From positions 1 to 64,000 of the forward strand of contig NZ_BONQ01000117.1 in assembly GCF_016862795.1 (NCBI RefSeq): a DNA stretch of 64,000 bases. Reading direction: 5' to 3'. The notes beneath the pieces are model-generated. The model worked only from the letters and a program-made list of their open reading frames with translations, was not told where the DNA came from and did no database searches. Source of the stretch: Dactylosporangium siamense (GTDB lineage: Bacteria; Actinomycetota; Actinomycetes; Mycobacteriales; Micromonosporaceae). The position numbers and the translations under genes are program-made. This document shows, piece after piece, positions 32,379 through 40,437 of this stretch (within the stretch, counting starts at the first letter, position 1; every line of letters starts with the position of its first letter).

Positions 32379-33080
32379 CTAGGAAGAGACCGGGGCGGCG
32401 GGACGGCGCAGCCGGTACAGCACGTGCTCGACCAGCGGATGGTTCGGCTCCAGGTTGGGATGCCGGAAGTCGTCGGCTGGGTCGCGGGTCATGCCGATGC
32501 GCCGCATCACCGCCTGCGACGGTTCGTTGGTCCGCGTGGTCATGGACACGATCTCGTCCATCCCCGCGCCCCATGTCTCGTCTGGGGCGGCCGCGGTACC
32601 TGCGGCGGCACCGGCCAGGGTGTCGGTGGCGGGGGTGTCGGTGCTGGGGGTAAAGGTGCTGGAGGTATCGGTGCTGGGGGTACCGGTGATAGCTGTACCG
32701 GCAGCGGCGGGGCGGAACGCGAAGTCCCGCGCCGCCACCGCCGCCTCCGACGCGTATCCGCGCCCCCACGCGTGCCGGGCCAGCCGCCACCCGATCTCCA
32801 GCGCCGGTGTGAAATGCGCCGGGAACCGCTGCCAGGCCAGCCCCACGAACCCGATGAAGCCGCTGACCCCGGCATCGGCCTGGACGACGTCGACCGCCCA
32901 CAGCCCGTACCCGTGTTCGTCGAACGACGCCTCGATCCGCTCGACCATCATGTCGCTCTCGGCCCTGGTCAGCGGGCGCGGGAAGAACCGCATGACCTCA
33001 GGATCCGCGTTGAGTGCCGCGAACGGCGCCCGGTCCGCGTCCCGCCACCGCCGCAGCACCAACCGTGAAGTTCGCAGCAT
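32379..33080 (-). CDS. GNAT-family N-acetyltransferase
   Basis: A 233-residue RimJ/RimL-like acetyltransferase: LRTSRLVLRRWRDADRAPFAALNADPEVMRFFPRPLTRAES, then GFIGFVGLAWQRFPAHFTPALEIGWRLARHAWGRGYASEAAVAARDFAF (acetyl-CoA loop RHAWGRGYA), and finally DEIVSMTTRTNEPSQAVMRRIGM. Between DFAF and DEIV, where related proteins have a handful of residues, a 15-bp array inserts about 50 residues (TPSTDTSSTFTPSTDTPATDT). It is the last gene of the ohrR operon, 7 bp after the DoxX stop. Confidence 0.92.
   Translation of the reverse strand: MLRTSRLVLRRWRDADRAPFAALNADPEVMRFFPRPLTRAESDMMVERIEASFDEHGYGLWAVDVVQADAGVSGFIGFVGLAWQRFPAHFTPALEIGWRLARHAWGRGYASEAAVAARDFAFRPAAAGTAITGTPSTDTSSTFTPSTDTPATDTLAGAAAGTAAAPDETWGAGMDEIVSMTTRTNEPSQAVMRRIGMTRDPADDFRHPNLEPNHPLVEHVLYRLRRPAAPVSS
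32620..32709. repeat. in-frame 15-bp array inside the GNAT domain
   Basis: Six units of GTATCGGTGCTGGGG with point changes code the Thr/Ser/Pro insert. Confidence 0.93.
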
Positions 33081-33087
33081 CCAGCCA

Positions 33088-33474
33088 TTAAACCCGCGGT
33101 GAGCCCGCCCGGGCGACTCGCAGCCCCCACAGGACCAACGGCAGCTGCAGGGGAAGCCGCCCGTAGGCGATCGCCCGGCGGGCCGGTGGCGCGTGCCGCC
33201 AGTCGATCGCCATCTTCACGTTGGCGGGGAACACGGCCGCGAAGAACCCGGCCGACGCGAGCCCTGCCGCCCGGCGGGTACGCGGGTGGACCAGCCCCGC
33301 CGCGAGCGCCAGTTCCACGACCCCGCTCACGTACGTGTAGGTCCGCGGCGATCCGGGCAGGGCGCGGGGCACGATCCGGTCGTACGGCTTCGGATTGACC
33401 AGATGCGTCACCCCGGCCGCTGCCAGCACGCCCGCCAACGCGAACGCGGATCGGCGCCCACCCGCAGGGCTCAC
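33088..33474 (-). CDS. DoxX-family small membrane protein
   Basis: A 128-residue integral membrane protein with four hydrophobic segments. FALAGVLAAAGVTHLVNPKPYDRIVPRALPGSPRTYTYVSGVVELALAAGL and PANVKMAIDWRH match the DoxX-like group. The GTG start overlaps the oxidoreductase stop as GTGA, so it is coupled in the ohrR operon. DoxX-like proteins are often found with redox-stress genes; the biochemical role here is unknown. Confidence 0.87.
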   Translation of the reverse strand: MSPAGGRRSAFALAGVLAAAGVTHLVNPKPYDRIVPRALPGSPRTYTYVSGVVELALAAGLVHPRTRRAAGLASAGFFAAVFPANVKMAIDWRHAPPARRAIAYGRLPLQLPLVLWGLRVARAGSPRV

Positions 33475-34484
33475 GAGAGGCGGACGATCATCTTGCCGAG
33501 GTTCTCCCCGCGGAGCATGCCGAGGAAGCCGTCGACGGCGTGGTCGATCCCGTCCACGAACGTCTCGGCGACCTGCACCCGCCCCTCCCGCAGCCAGCCG
33601 GCCATCTCCTCGACGAACTCCTGCCGCCGGCCCCAGTGGTCCAGGACCAGGAACCCCTGCAACGTGATGCGCTTGCTGATGAGCAGCGTCAGGTTCCGGA
33701 TCCCGGTCGCGTCGGGTTTGTTGTACTGCGAGATCGCGCCGCAGACGGCGACCCGCCCGTGCAGGTTCATCCGGAACAGCGCCGCTTCCAGCTGTTCGCC
33801 GCCGACGTTGTCGAAGAAGACGTCGATGCCGTCCGGGGTCAGCTGCTTCAGCTGGGTCCGGATCGAGCCGTCCTTGTAGTTGAACGCCGCGTCGAAGCCG
33901 AGCTCGTCGACAAGGTAGCGCACCTTCTCCGCGGAGCCGGCGGACCCGATCACGAGCCGCGCGCCGCGCAGCCGGGCGATCTGACCGGCGAGGGTCCCGA
34001 CCGCCCCGGCGGCGCCGGAGATGAACACGTTCTCGTCGGGGCGCATCTTCGCGACGTCGAGGAGCCCGGCGTACGCGGTGAGGCCCGGCATCCCGAGCAC
34101 GCCGAGATACGCCGACGCGGGCGCGATCGTGGTGTCCACGACGCGGGTGTGTTTCGCGTCGAGGAGCGCGTACTCGCGCCAGCCGAGCCCGTGCAGGACG
34201 CTGTCACCGACGGCGACATCGGGGCTGCCGGACGCGACGACGGTGCCGACCGCGCCGCCTTCGAGGGCCTCGTCGACCTGGAACGGCGCCACGTAGGACG
34301 GCACGTCGTTCATCCGCCCGCGCATCGCCGGGTCGACCGACATCACGTCGTTGCGGACGAGGACCTGCCCGGGACCCGGCGCCGGCAGTTCCTCCGTCAC
34401 CAGCCGGAAGTGCTCCGACGTGGGGAACCCGTCCGGCCGGGCGGCGAGGTGCCAGACCTTGCTGGCGGTGCTGTCGCCGGTCAT
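33471..34484 (-). CDS. NADPH-dependent zinc-free medium-chain reductase (CurA-like)
   Basis: A 337-residue MDR enzyme of the CurA/leukotriene B4 12-hydroxydehydrogenase type, likely reducing carbon-carbon double bonds of enones. RNDVMSVDPAMRGRMND is the family signature. The nucleotide-binding motif is VFISGAAGAVGTLAGQIARLRGARLVIGSAGS, with the NYKD and FFDNVGGEQLEAAL segments. No zinc-binding Cys residues are present. The ATG overlaps the ohr stop (ATGA). In this operon it may clear lipid-peroxidation products, an inference from context. Confidence 0.93.
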   Translation of the reverse strand: MTGDSTASKVWHLAARPDGFPTSEHFRLVTEELPAPGPGQVLVRNDVMSVDPAMRGRMNDVPSYVAPFQVDEALEGGAVGTVVASGSPDVAVGDSVLHGLGWREYALLDAKHTRVVDTTIAPASAYLGVLGMPGLTAYAGLLDVAKMRPDENVFISGAAGAVGTLAGQIARLRGARLVIGSAGSAEKVRYLVDELGFDAAFNYKDGSIRTQLKQLTPDGIDVFFDNVGGEQLEAALFRMNLHGRVAVCGAISQYNKPDATGIRNLTLLISKRITLQGFLVLDHWGRRQEFVEEMAGWLREGRVQVAETFVDGIDHAVDGFLGMLRGENLGKMIVRLS

Positions 34485-34897
34485 GCCAGCTCCAGCTTGA
34501 CGTCGATGTTGCCGCGGGTGGCGTTCGAGTACGGGCAGACCTGGTGTGCCGCGTCGACGAGCTGGCGCGCGACGGCCGGGTCGACGCCGGGCAGGGTGAC
34601 CGTCAGCGTGACGTCGAGGCCGAACCCTCCGCTGCCGTTGGGACCGATCCCGACCCGGGCGTTGACCTCGCTGCCGTCGACGGACGCCTTGGCGCGGCGG
34701 GCGACGAGCCGGAGCGCGCTGTGGAAGCAGGCGGCGTAGCCGGCCGCGAACAGCTGCTCGGGGTTGGTCGCCCCGCCGGCACCACCCATCTCCTTCGGCA
34801 CGGCGACGTCGACGTCGATGATGCCGTCGGTGCTGGTGACGTGGCCGTCGCGACCGTCGCCGGTGGCGGTGACGTCAGCGGTGTACAGGACTGCCAT
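34481..34897 (-). CDS. ohr: organic hydroperoxide resistance peroxidase
   Basis: A 138-residue OsmC/Ohr-family peroxidase that reduces organic hydroperoxides with a lipoyl-linked electron source. The two redox Cys are present: Cys57 in AAGYAACFHSAL and Cys121 in VCPYSNATRGN. NPEQLFAAGYAACFHSAL is the Ohr signature. ATG 34897 is chosen over ATG 34906 because AAGGAG (34912-34907) stands 9 bp before it. That ribosome site lies within the end of ohrR, which overlaps by 23 bp. Confidence 0.97.
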   Translation of the reverse strand: MAVLYTADVTATGDGRDGHVTSTDGIIDVDVAVPKEMGGAGGATNPEQLFAAGYAACFHSALRLVARRAKASVDGSEVNARVGIGPNGSGGFGLDVTLTVTLPGVDPAVARQLVDAAHQVCPYSNATRGNIDVKLELA

Positions 34898-35447
34898 CAG
34901 GAGCATCTCCTTGCAGGTCGGTGAGTGGTGCGTTGGTGAGCGCGGTGCTGGTGAGCGCCGTGTTGGTGAACGCCGTGTCGGTGAGCGCTGCGTCGGTAAC
35001 TGCAGCGTCGGTGGCTGCGATGTCGGTGAGGGTCGCCGTGAGGCGCACCAGGGTTTCGCGCAGGGCGTCGAGCTCGCCGATCCCGAGCCCGCCGTCGCAG
35101 ACGAGCCTGGCGGGGACGGCGCGGGCCCGCTCGCGCAGCGCGGCGCCGGTCCCGGTGAGCTGGACGGTGACGGACCGCTCGTCGTCGGCGCGGCGGGCGC
35201 GCGTGACGAGGCCGGCCGCCTCGAGGCGCTTCAGGAGCGGGGACAGGGTGCTGGAGTCCAGCCGCAGTGCGGTGCCGAGCTCCTTGACGGTCCGTGCGTC
35301 CTGCTCCCAGAGCACGAGTAGCACCAGGTACTGCGGGTATGTGATGCCCAGTTCGTCGAGCAGCGGACGGTATCGCGCGGTGACGGCCCGCGAAGCCGTG
35401 TACAGCGCGAAGCAGACCTGCTGGTCGAGCGCCAGGACATCCCTCAC
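34875..35447 (-). CDS. ohrR: MarR-family peroxide-sensing repressor
   Basis: A 190-residue OhrR. LALDQQVCFALYTASRAVTARYRPLLDELGITYPQYLVLLVLWE contains the conserved N-terminal sensor Cys (Cys12 with GTG 35447). The winged helix RTVKELGTALRLDSSTLSPLLKRLEAAGLVTRARRADDERSV follows. Peroxide oxidation of that Cys releases the repressor from DNA in known OhrR proteins. The last 40 residues (ATDAAVTDAALTDTAFTNTALT) are a repeat tail from seven 15-bp units. A palindrome at 35468-35487 just before the gene is the likely operator, so the operon is autoregulated. Confidence 0.95.
   Translation of the reverse strand: MRDVLALDQQVCFALYTASRAVTARYRPLLDELGITYPQYLVLLVLWEQDARTVKELGTALRLDSSTLSPLLKRLEAAGLVTRARRADDERSVTVQLTGTGAALRERARAVPARLVCDGGLGIGELDALRETLVRLTATLTDIAATDAAVTDAALTDTAFTNTALTSTALTNAPLTDLQGDAPDGSPVHR
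34921..35025. repeat. in-frame 15-bp array at the ohrR C-terminus
   Basis: Seven consecutive 15-bp units of the GTGAGCGCCGTGTTG type code TNTAL/TDAAV pentapeptides between the fold and the ribosome site of ohr. Confidence 0.95.
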
Positions 35448-35467
35448 TCTCAGAACATAGCACACGA

Positions 35468-35487
35468 TTAAGTCGTGCACGACCTAA
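35468..35487. promoter_or_regulatory. palindromic operator upstream of ohrR
   Basis: A 20-bp near-perfect palindrome: arms TTA and TAA flank the symmetric centre GTCGTGCACGAC, with one mismatched pair. It lies 20 bp before the GTG of ohrR and about 150 bp before the divergent ThuA gene. Position and symmetry suit a MarR dimer. Confidence 0.75.
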
Positions 35488-35639
35488 CGCTCGATCAAAC
35501 CCGAAGGCATTGACACTTTTGTTGGTAAGCGGCAAAGTTCTGCTTGAAGCAGCGGAAGGTGCGTTCGGCGCGCTCCTCCTCTCCCGTGATCGCGATGGTC
35601 CCGCACAGACCCGCGATCCAGTCGGAAGGAGCACGTCAC

Positions 35640-37751
35640 GTGCGTATACCCGGTTGGAAACTGATCGCCGCGACCGCCGTCGCGGCGATCGTCGCCGCGA
35701 GCGGCGCGGCAACCCCCGCGACCGCCGCCCCCGCGTACAAGATCCTCGTCTTCTCCAAGACGGCGGGGTTCCGCCACAGCTCGATCCCCAACGGCATCGC
35801 CGCCGTCCAGGCCCTCGGGACCGCGAACAACTTCGCCGTCGACACGACCGAGGACGCGGGGGCGTTCACCATGGCGAACCTCGCCCAGTACAAGGCCGTC
35901 GTCTGGCTCTCGACCACCGGTGACGTCCTCGACGCCACCCAGCAGACCGCGTTCGAGTCCTACATCCGCGCGGGCGGCGGCTACGTCGGCGTGCACGCCG
36001 CGGCCGACACCGAGTACAGCTGGCCCTGGTACGGCAACCTCGTCGGCGCCTGGTTCAGCTCGCACCCCGCGCAGCAGCAGGCGACGATCAAGGTCGAGGA
36101 CCGCGCGAACCCCGCCACCGCGCACCTGCCGCAGACCTGGACGCGCACCGACGAGTGGTACAACTACCAGACCAACCCCCGCAGCACCGCCAAGGTCCTC
36201 ATGAGCCTCGACGAGGGCTCGTACTCCGGCGGATCGATGAGCGGCGACCACCCGATCTCGTGGTGCAAGCAGTTCGACGGCGGCCGCTCCTGGTACACCG
36301 GACTCGGCCACACCGAGGCGTCCTACACCGAGGCGAACTTCACGAATCACCTCCTCGGCGGCATCAAGTGGGCGGCGGGCCAGGCCCAGGCCGACTGCCG
36401 CCCCGAAACCGGCTACCAGGCGCTCTTCGACGGCAGCCAGAACAGCCTCAACCAGTGGCGGCAGGCCGGCCCCGGCGGGTTCACGCTCGCCGACGGCACG
36501 CTCACCTCGTTCGGTGGGATGGGGCTGCTCTGGTACCCGGTGAGCCAGTTCTCCAACTACTCGCTGAAGCTCGACTGGCAGATGCCCGGCGACGACAACG
36601 GTGGCGTCTTCATCGGCTTCCCCGACCCCAACGGTGACCCGTGGGGCCCGGTCAACGCCGGCCACGAGATCCAGATCGACGCCACCGACGCCGACCCGTC
36701 CCGCACCACCGGCAGCGTGTACAGCTTCAAGGCGCCCGACACGGCCCTGCGCGCCGCGGCACTCAACCCGCCCGGCCAGTGGAACACGTACGAGGTCGGC
36801 CTCCACGGCCAGCGGGTCGAGATCTGGCTCAACGGCGTGAAGATCAACGACTACACCAGCACCCGGGCGATCCAGTCCGGCTACATCGGCGTGCAGAACG
36901 ACGGCGCCGGCGCCGACATCTTCTACCGCAACATCCGGATCAAGACCGACGGCACGCCACCCGCCACCGACATCGCCCTTGGCAAGACCGCGACCGCGTC
37001 GTCCGTCGAGCCGAACAGCACCCTCGTCGCCGCGAACGCCGTCGACGGCAACGCCACCACCCGCTGGGGCAGCGTCCACGCCGACCCGCAGTGGTTGCAG
37101 GTCGACCTCGGCGCCTCGTACAACCTCAACCGGGTCCGGATCAACTGGGAGGCCGCGTACGCGAAGTCGTACCAGATCCAGACCTCACCGGACGGGAGCG
37201 CCTGGACCAACGTCTACACCACGACGACCAGCGACGGCGGTGTCGACGACGTGACCCTGACCGGCACCGGCAGATACGTGCGGGTGAACCAGACCCAGCG
37301 CGGCACGCAGTGGGGTTACTCGATCTGGGACCTCAACGTGTACGGCACGCCCGTCACCGGCCCCCAGTCGCTGTGCCGCAACTGCCCGGTGACGGTGTCG
37401 TCGGTCGAGTCGGGCAGCGCACACACCGGCGCGAACGCCGTCGACGGCAACACCGCGACCCGCTGGGGCAGCGCCTACGCCGACCCGCAGTGGATCCGGC
37501 TCGACCTCGGCGCGACCAGGTCCATCACCCGGGTCCGGCTCAACTGGGAGACGGCGTACGGCAAGGCGTACCAGATCCAGACCTCGCCGGACGGCAACAC
37601 CTGGACGAACATCTACACGACGACCACCGGCGACGGCGGCATCGACGACCTCACGGTCACCGGCTCCGGCCGGTACCTGCGGGTCAACGGCACCCAGCGC
37701 GGCACCCAGTGGGGCTACTCGCTCTGGGAACTGGAGGCCTTCGGCTCCTGA
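35640..37751 (+). CDS. secreted ThuA/DUF1080/double-discoidin protein
   Basis: A 703-residue exported carbohydrate-active protein. Signal peptide: residues 1-31 (RIPGWKLIAATAVAAIVAASGAATPATAA). ThuA domain, about 33-245: YKILVFSKTAGFRHSSIPNGIAAVQ, GGGYVGVHAAADTEYSWPWY, SWYTGLGHTEASY. DUF1080 (3-keto-disaccharide hydrolase-like) domain, about 258-440: YQALFDGSQNSLNQWRQAG, DDNGGVFIGFPDP. Two F5/8C discoidin domains, about 450-573 and 583-703, share ANAVDGNxxTRWGS and end in QTQRGTQWGYSIWDL-like strands. GTG 35640 has GGAAGGAG upstream. Its substrate is probably an oxidised sugar or glycan. Confidence 0.94.
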   Translation: MRIPGWKLIAATAVAAIVAASGAATPATAAPAYKILVFSKTAGFRHSSIPNGIAAVQALGTANNFAVDTTEDAGAFTMANLAQYKAVVWLSTTGDVLDATQQTAFESYIRAGGGYVGVHAAADTEYSWPWYGNLVGAWFSSHPAQQQATIKVEDRANPATAHLPQTWTRTDEWYNYQTNPRSTAKVLMSLDEGSYSGGSMSGDHPISWCKQFDGGRSWYTGLGHTEASYTEANFTNHLLGGIKWAAGQAQADCRPETGYQALFDGSQNSLNQWRQAGPGGFTLADGTLTSFGGMGLLWYPVSQFSNYSLKLDWQMPGDDNGGVFIGFPDPNGDPWGPVNAGHEIQIDATDADPSRTTGSVYSFKAPDTALRAAALNPPGQWNTYEVGLHGQRVEIWLNGVKINDYTSTRAIQSGYIGVQNDGAGADIFYRNIRIKTDGTPPATDIALGKTATASSVEPNSTLVAANAVDGNATTRWGSVHADPQWLQVDLGASYNLNRVRINWEAAYAKSYQIQTSPDGSAWTNVYTTTTSDGGVDDVTLTGTGRYVRVNQTQRGTQWGYSIWDLNVYGTPVTGPQSLCRNCPVTVSSVESGSAHTGANAVDGNTATRWGSAYADPQWIRLDLGATRSITRVRLNWETAYGKAYQIQTSPDGNTWTNIYTTTTGDGGIDDLTVTGSGRYLRVNGTQRGTQWGYSLWELEAFGS

Positions 37752-37753
37752 CG

Positions 37754-37805
37754 CCTGAGGCTGGCACCTGAGGCTGGCACCTGAGGCTGGCACCTGAGGC
37801 TGGCA
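37754..37805. repeat. 13-bp tandem array, 4 exact copies
   Basis: Four copies of CCTGAGGCTGGCA begin 3 bp after the ThuA stop and end 30 bp before the next ATG. Confidence 0.95.
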
Positions 37806-37835
37806 CCTCTGCGACTGGCGCGCATACTCCTGGGC

Positions 37836-38453
37836 ATGCGTGGTTCGAACGGTTCGGTGCGGTGGTTCGCGGTGGTCTCCGCGGCCACCGCACCGGTCCT
37901 GCTCATCGGGGGTTGGACGGTCGCCGCCGCACTCCAACCGTCCGGGTTCGACGCACTCAGGGACACGATCAGCGCACTCGCCGGCCACGGCGCCTCGCAC
38001 CGGTGGGTGATGACGCTCGCGCTGCTCGGGCTCGGCGTCTGCCATTGCGTCACGGCCCTGGGCCTGCGCACCGTCGCGACCCCGGCCAGGGCCATGCTCG
38101 CCGCCGGCGGTGCCGCCACCGTCCTCGTCGCCGCGTTCCCGCTGCCCCGGACCGGCTCGTCCGGGGCGCATCAACTGGCGGCGACGGTCGCGTTCGCCTG
38201 CCTCGCGCTCTGGCCCGCGCTGAGCCGCGTCCCGGGCAGCGCACCCCAGCCGGTCCCGCCGGTCCTGATGCGGGTCGCGACCGGCGTGCTGGTCACGCTC
38301 GTCGTGATCTTCTGCGGAGCGCTCGCCGCCGGTGTACTGGTAGGGCTCGCCGAACGGGCAGCCGCCGGCGCCCAGTCGCTCTGGCCTTTGGCAACGGTCC
38401 TCGCTCTCCATCCCAGAACCCGTGCCGCCCTGGGACTGACTCGCGCCGGTTGA
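37836..38453 (+). CDS. DUF998 family membrane protein
   Basis: A 205-residue integral membrane protein with six hydrophobic segments. FAVVSAATAPVLLIGGWTVAAALQPSGFDALRDTISALAGHGASHRWVMTLALLGLGVCH is the family signature: helix 1, then the conserved D-T-IS-LA-G loop. No biochemical role is known for DUF998. It follows the ThuA gene after a 13-bp array and faces the GMC gene tail to tail. Confidence 0.88.
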   Translation: MRGSNGSVRWFAVVSAATAPVLLIGGWTVAAALQPSGFDALRDTISALAGHGASHRWVMTLALLGLGVCHCVTALGLRTVATPARAMLAAGGAATVLVAAFPLPRTGSSGAHQLAATVAFACLALWPALSRVPGSAPQPVPPVLMRVATGVLVTLVVIFCGALAAGVLVGLAERAAAGAQSLWPLATVLALHPRTRAALGLTRAG

Positions 38454-38471
38454 CTCCTGCCCCTGCTGCTT

Positions 38472-38547
38472 CGTGGCCTGCCGCGTTCGTGGCTCTGCAG
38501 CTCGTGGCTCCGCGGTTTGTGGCTCCGTGGTTCGTGGCTCTGCGGTT
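38472..38547. repeat. 15-bp array between convergent genes
   Basis: About five units of CGTGGCTCTGCAGCT type with point changes. They lie after the DUF998 stop and 44 bp before the GMC stop. Confidence 0.85.
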
Positions 38548-38591
38548 CATGACGTGTCACAGCCCGTGGCGTGCCGCTGCTCAGCCGCTGC

Positions 38592-40295
38592 TCACTGGCC
38601 CGCCAGGATCAGGTCGGCGGCCTTCTCCGCGACCATGTACACCGGCGCCATCGTGTGCCCGCGGTTGATCGCCGGCAGCACCGAGGCGTCCACCACCCGC
38701 AGCCCGGCCAGCCCCCGCACCCGCAGCGAAGGGTCGACCACGGCCCCGTCGTCGGTGCCCATCCGGCACGTGCCGACCGGGTGGTACAGGGTCTCCGAGT
38801 GCCGCCGGATCGACTCGGCCAGCCCGTCGTCGTCGAGGACCCCCGTGTACGGCGCCATCGGCGCACCGACGAACGGCGCCAGTGCCGAGGACCGGGCGAT
38901 CCGTTCGGCCACCCGTACACCCCAGATCAACCGCCGCAGGTCGGCCTCGTCGCCGAGGTAGCCCGGCTCGATCACCGGCTCCGCGGCTGTCGGACCGGCG
39001 ATCCCCACCGTCCCGCGGCTGCGCGGCTGCAGTAGCACGACCCCGATCGTCAACCCGTGCGCCGGCGGCGGCACCATCCCGTGCTCGACGAACGGCACCG
39101 GCGCGAAGATCAGCTCGATCTCCGGTGGCGTACCGGGGTCGGGGGCGATGAACGCGACCGCCTCCGCGATGTTCGACGACAGCATCCCGGTCCGCCCGAA
39201 CAGGTACCGGGCGACACTGCCGAGCGACTCGGCCGCGAACATCGTGATCGGCTGCGGGCACGTGACGACGACCCCGGTGGACAGGTGGTCCTGCAGGTTC
39301 GTCCCGACGCCGGGCAGTTCGTGCAGCGGCTCGACCCCGGCGGCCCGCAACACGTCAGGGTCGCCGATGCCGGACAGCTGCAGGATCTGCGGCGTGTTCA
39401 CGGCGCCGGCGCACAACAGCACCTCCCGCTGCGCCGTCACCTCCCTGACCGCGCCACCACGATCGTGATCGCGGTACGACACCCCGATCACCCGCCGCTT
39501 CGCCGCCTCGCCCGTCTTGGCCGGCGTCTTGGCCGGTGTCTTGGCCGGTGTCGCCGCCCTGGCCGGCTCGGACAGCCGCAACCGGTCGACGATCGCGCCG
39601 GTGCGCACGGTCAGGTTCGGCCGCCGCCGCGCCGGTCGCAGGTACGCGTCGGCGGCGCTGAACCGGGCACCCCGGTGCTGCGTCACCGGGGTGCGGGAGC
39701 AGCCACTGTTGTCGGGACCGTTGAGGTCGGCCGTCGCCGGGATCCCCTCGGCGACGCAGGCCTCAAGGAACGCGGCCGTGATCGGGTTCGGACTGCGCAG
39801 CTCGTCGATCCACAGTGGACCATCGGTGCCGTAGGTCCCGTGAGCGCCGCTCTCAGCGCCACTGCTGCCGCCGCTGCCGTCGGTGCTCTTGACGCCGACG
39901 CGGCGTTCGATCCGCTGGAAGTACGGCAGCACCTCGGCGTAGGACCAACCTTCGACGCCCCACCCGTCGTAGTCCGCGGCGCAGCCACGGATCCACATCT
40001 GCGCGTTGATCGAGGTCGACCCGCCGAGGGTCTTGCCCCGGGGCCAGAACAGCTCCCGGTCGGCCAGCCGTGGCTGCTTGACGGTGCGGTAGTTCCAGTC
40101 GTACGGCGTGGCGAACAGCTTGCTGAACGCCGCCGGGATCCGGATCTCCCTGGCCTTGTCCGGCCCACCGGCCTCCAGCAGCAGCACGGTCGTGCCCGGG
40201 TCCGCGGAGAGCCGGTTGGCCAGCACACAGCCGGCCGGACCGGCCCCCACGATCACATAGTCGAACGCGGTCCGTTCGAAGTCCTCAGCAGGCAT
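38592..40295 (-). CDS. GMC-family FAD oxidoreductase
   Basis: A 567-residue flavoprotein of the choline dehydrogenase/alcohol oxidase family. FAD-binding FDYVIVGAGPAGCVLANRLSADPGTTVLLLEAGG starts at residue 10. WPRGKTLGGSTSINAQMWIRG and LLCAGAVNTPQILQLSGIG are the two GMC signatures. The C-terminal active-site region is HPVGTCRMGTDDGAVVDPSLRV...VLPAINRGHTMAP, with catalytic His in NRGHT. A 12-bp array codes TPAKTPAKTPAKT near residues 246-258 in a surface loop. The alcohol substrate is unknown. Confidence 0.94.
   Translation of the reverse strand: MPAEDFERTAFDYVIVGAGPAGCVLANRLSADPGTTVLLLEAGGPDKAREIRIPAAFSKLFATPYDWNYRTVKQPRLADRELFWPRGKTLGGSTSINAQMWIRGCAADYDGWGVEGWSYAEVLPYFQRIERRVGVKSTDGSGGSSGAESGAHGTYGTDGPLWIDELRSPNPITAAFLEACVAEGIPATADLNGPDNSGCSRTPVTQHRGARFSAADAYLRPARRRPNLTVRTGAIVDRLRLSEPARAATPAKTPAKTPAKTGEAAKRRVIGVSYRDHDRGGAVREVTAQREVLLCAGAVNTPQILQLSGIGDPDVLRAAGVEPLHELPGVGTNLQDHLSTGVVVTCPQPITMFAAESLGSVARYLFGRTGMLSSNIAEAVAFIAPDPGTPPEIELIFAPVPFVEHGMVPPPAHGLTIGVVLLQPRSRGTVGIAGPTAAEPVIEPGYLGDEADLRRLIWGVRVAERIARSSALAPFVGAPMAPYTGVLDDDGLAESIRRHSETLYHPVGTCRMGTDDGAVVDPSLRVRGLAGLRVVDASVLPAINRGHTMAPVYMVAEKAADLILAGQ
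39514..39551. repeat. in-frame 12-bp array in the GMC gene
   Basis: Three units of GTCTTGGCCGGY. Read on the minus strand they give PAKT tetrapeptides. Confidence 0.88.
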
Positions 40296-40437
40296 GGCGG
40301 GCCTCCTTGGCAACCGACCATACGCCGACTTCACCCTCCGGGGGAGGCCCGATCACCCGCTGTTCGTGTGCTGCTCCGACCCCCTGGGTCGCGCCCAGCT
40401 TTCTACCCGCTGGTCCGCGCCCGGCCCTTGCGCGCCG

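Noticed and set aside
35509-35545. TTGACA-like -35 box before the ThuA gene
   Set aside because: No convincing -10 hexamer lies at 16-18 bp, so I did not call a promoter.
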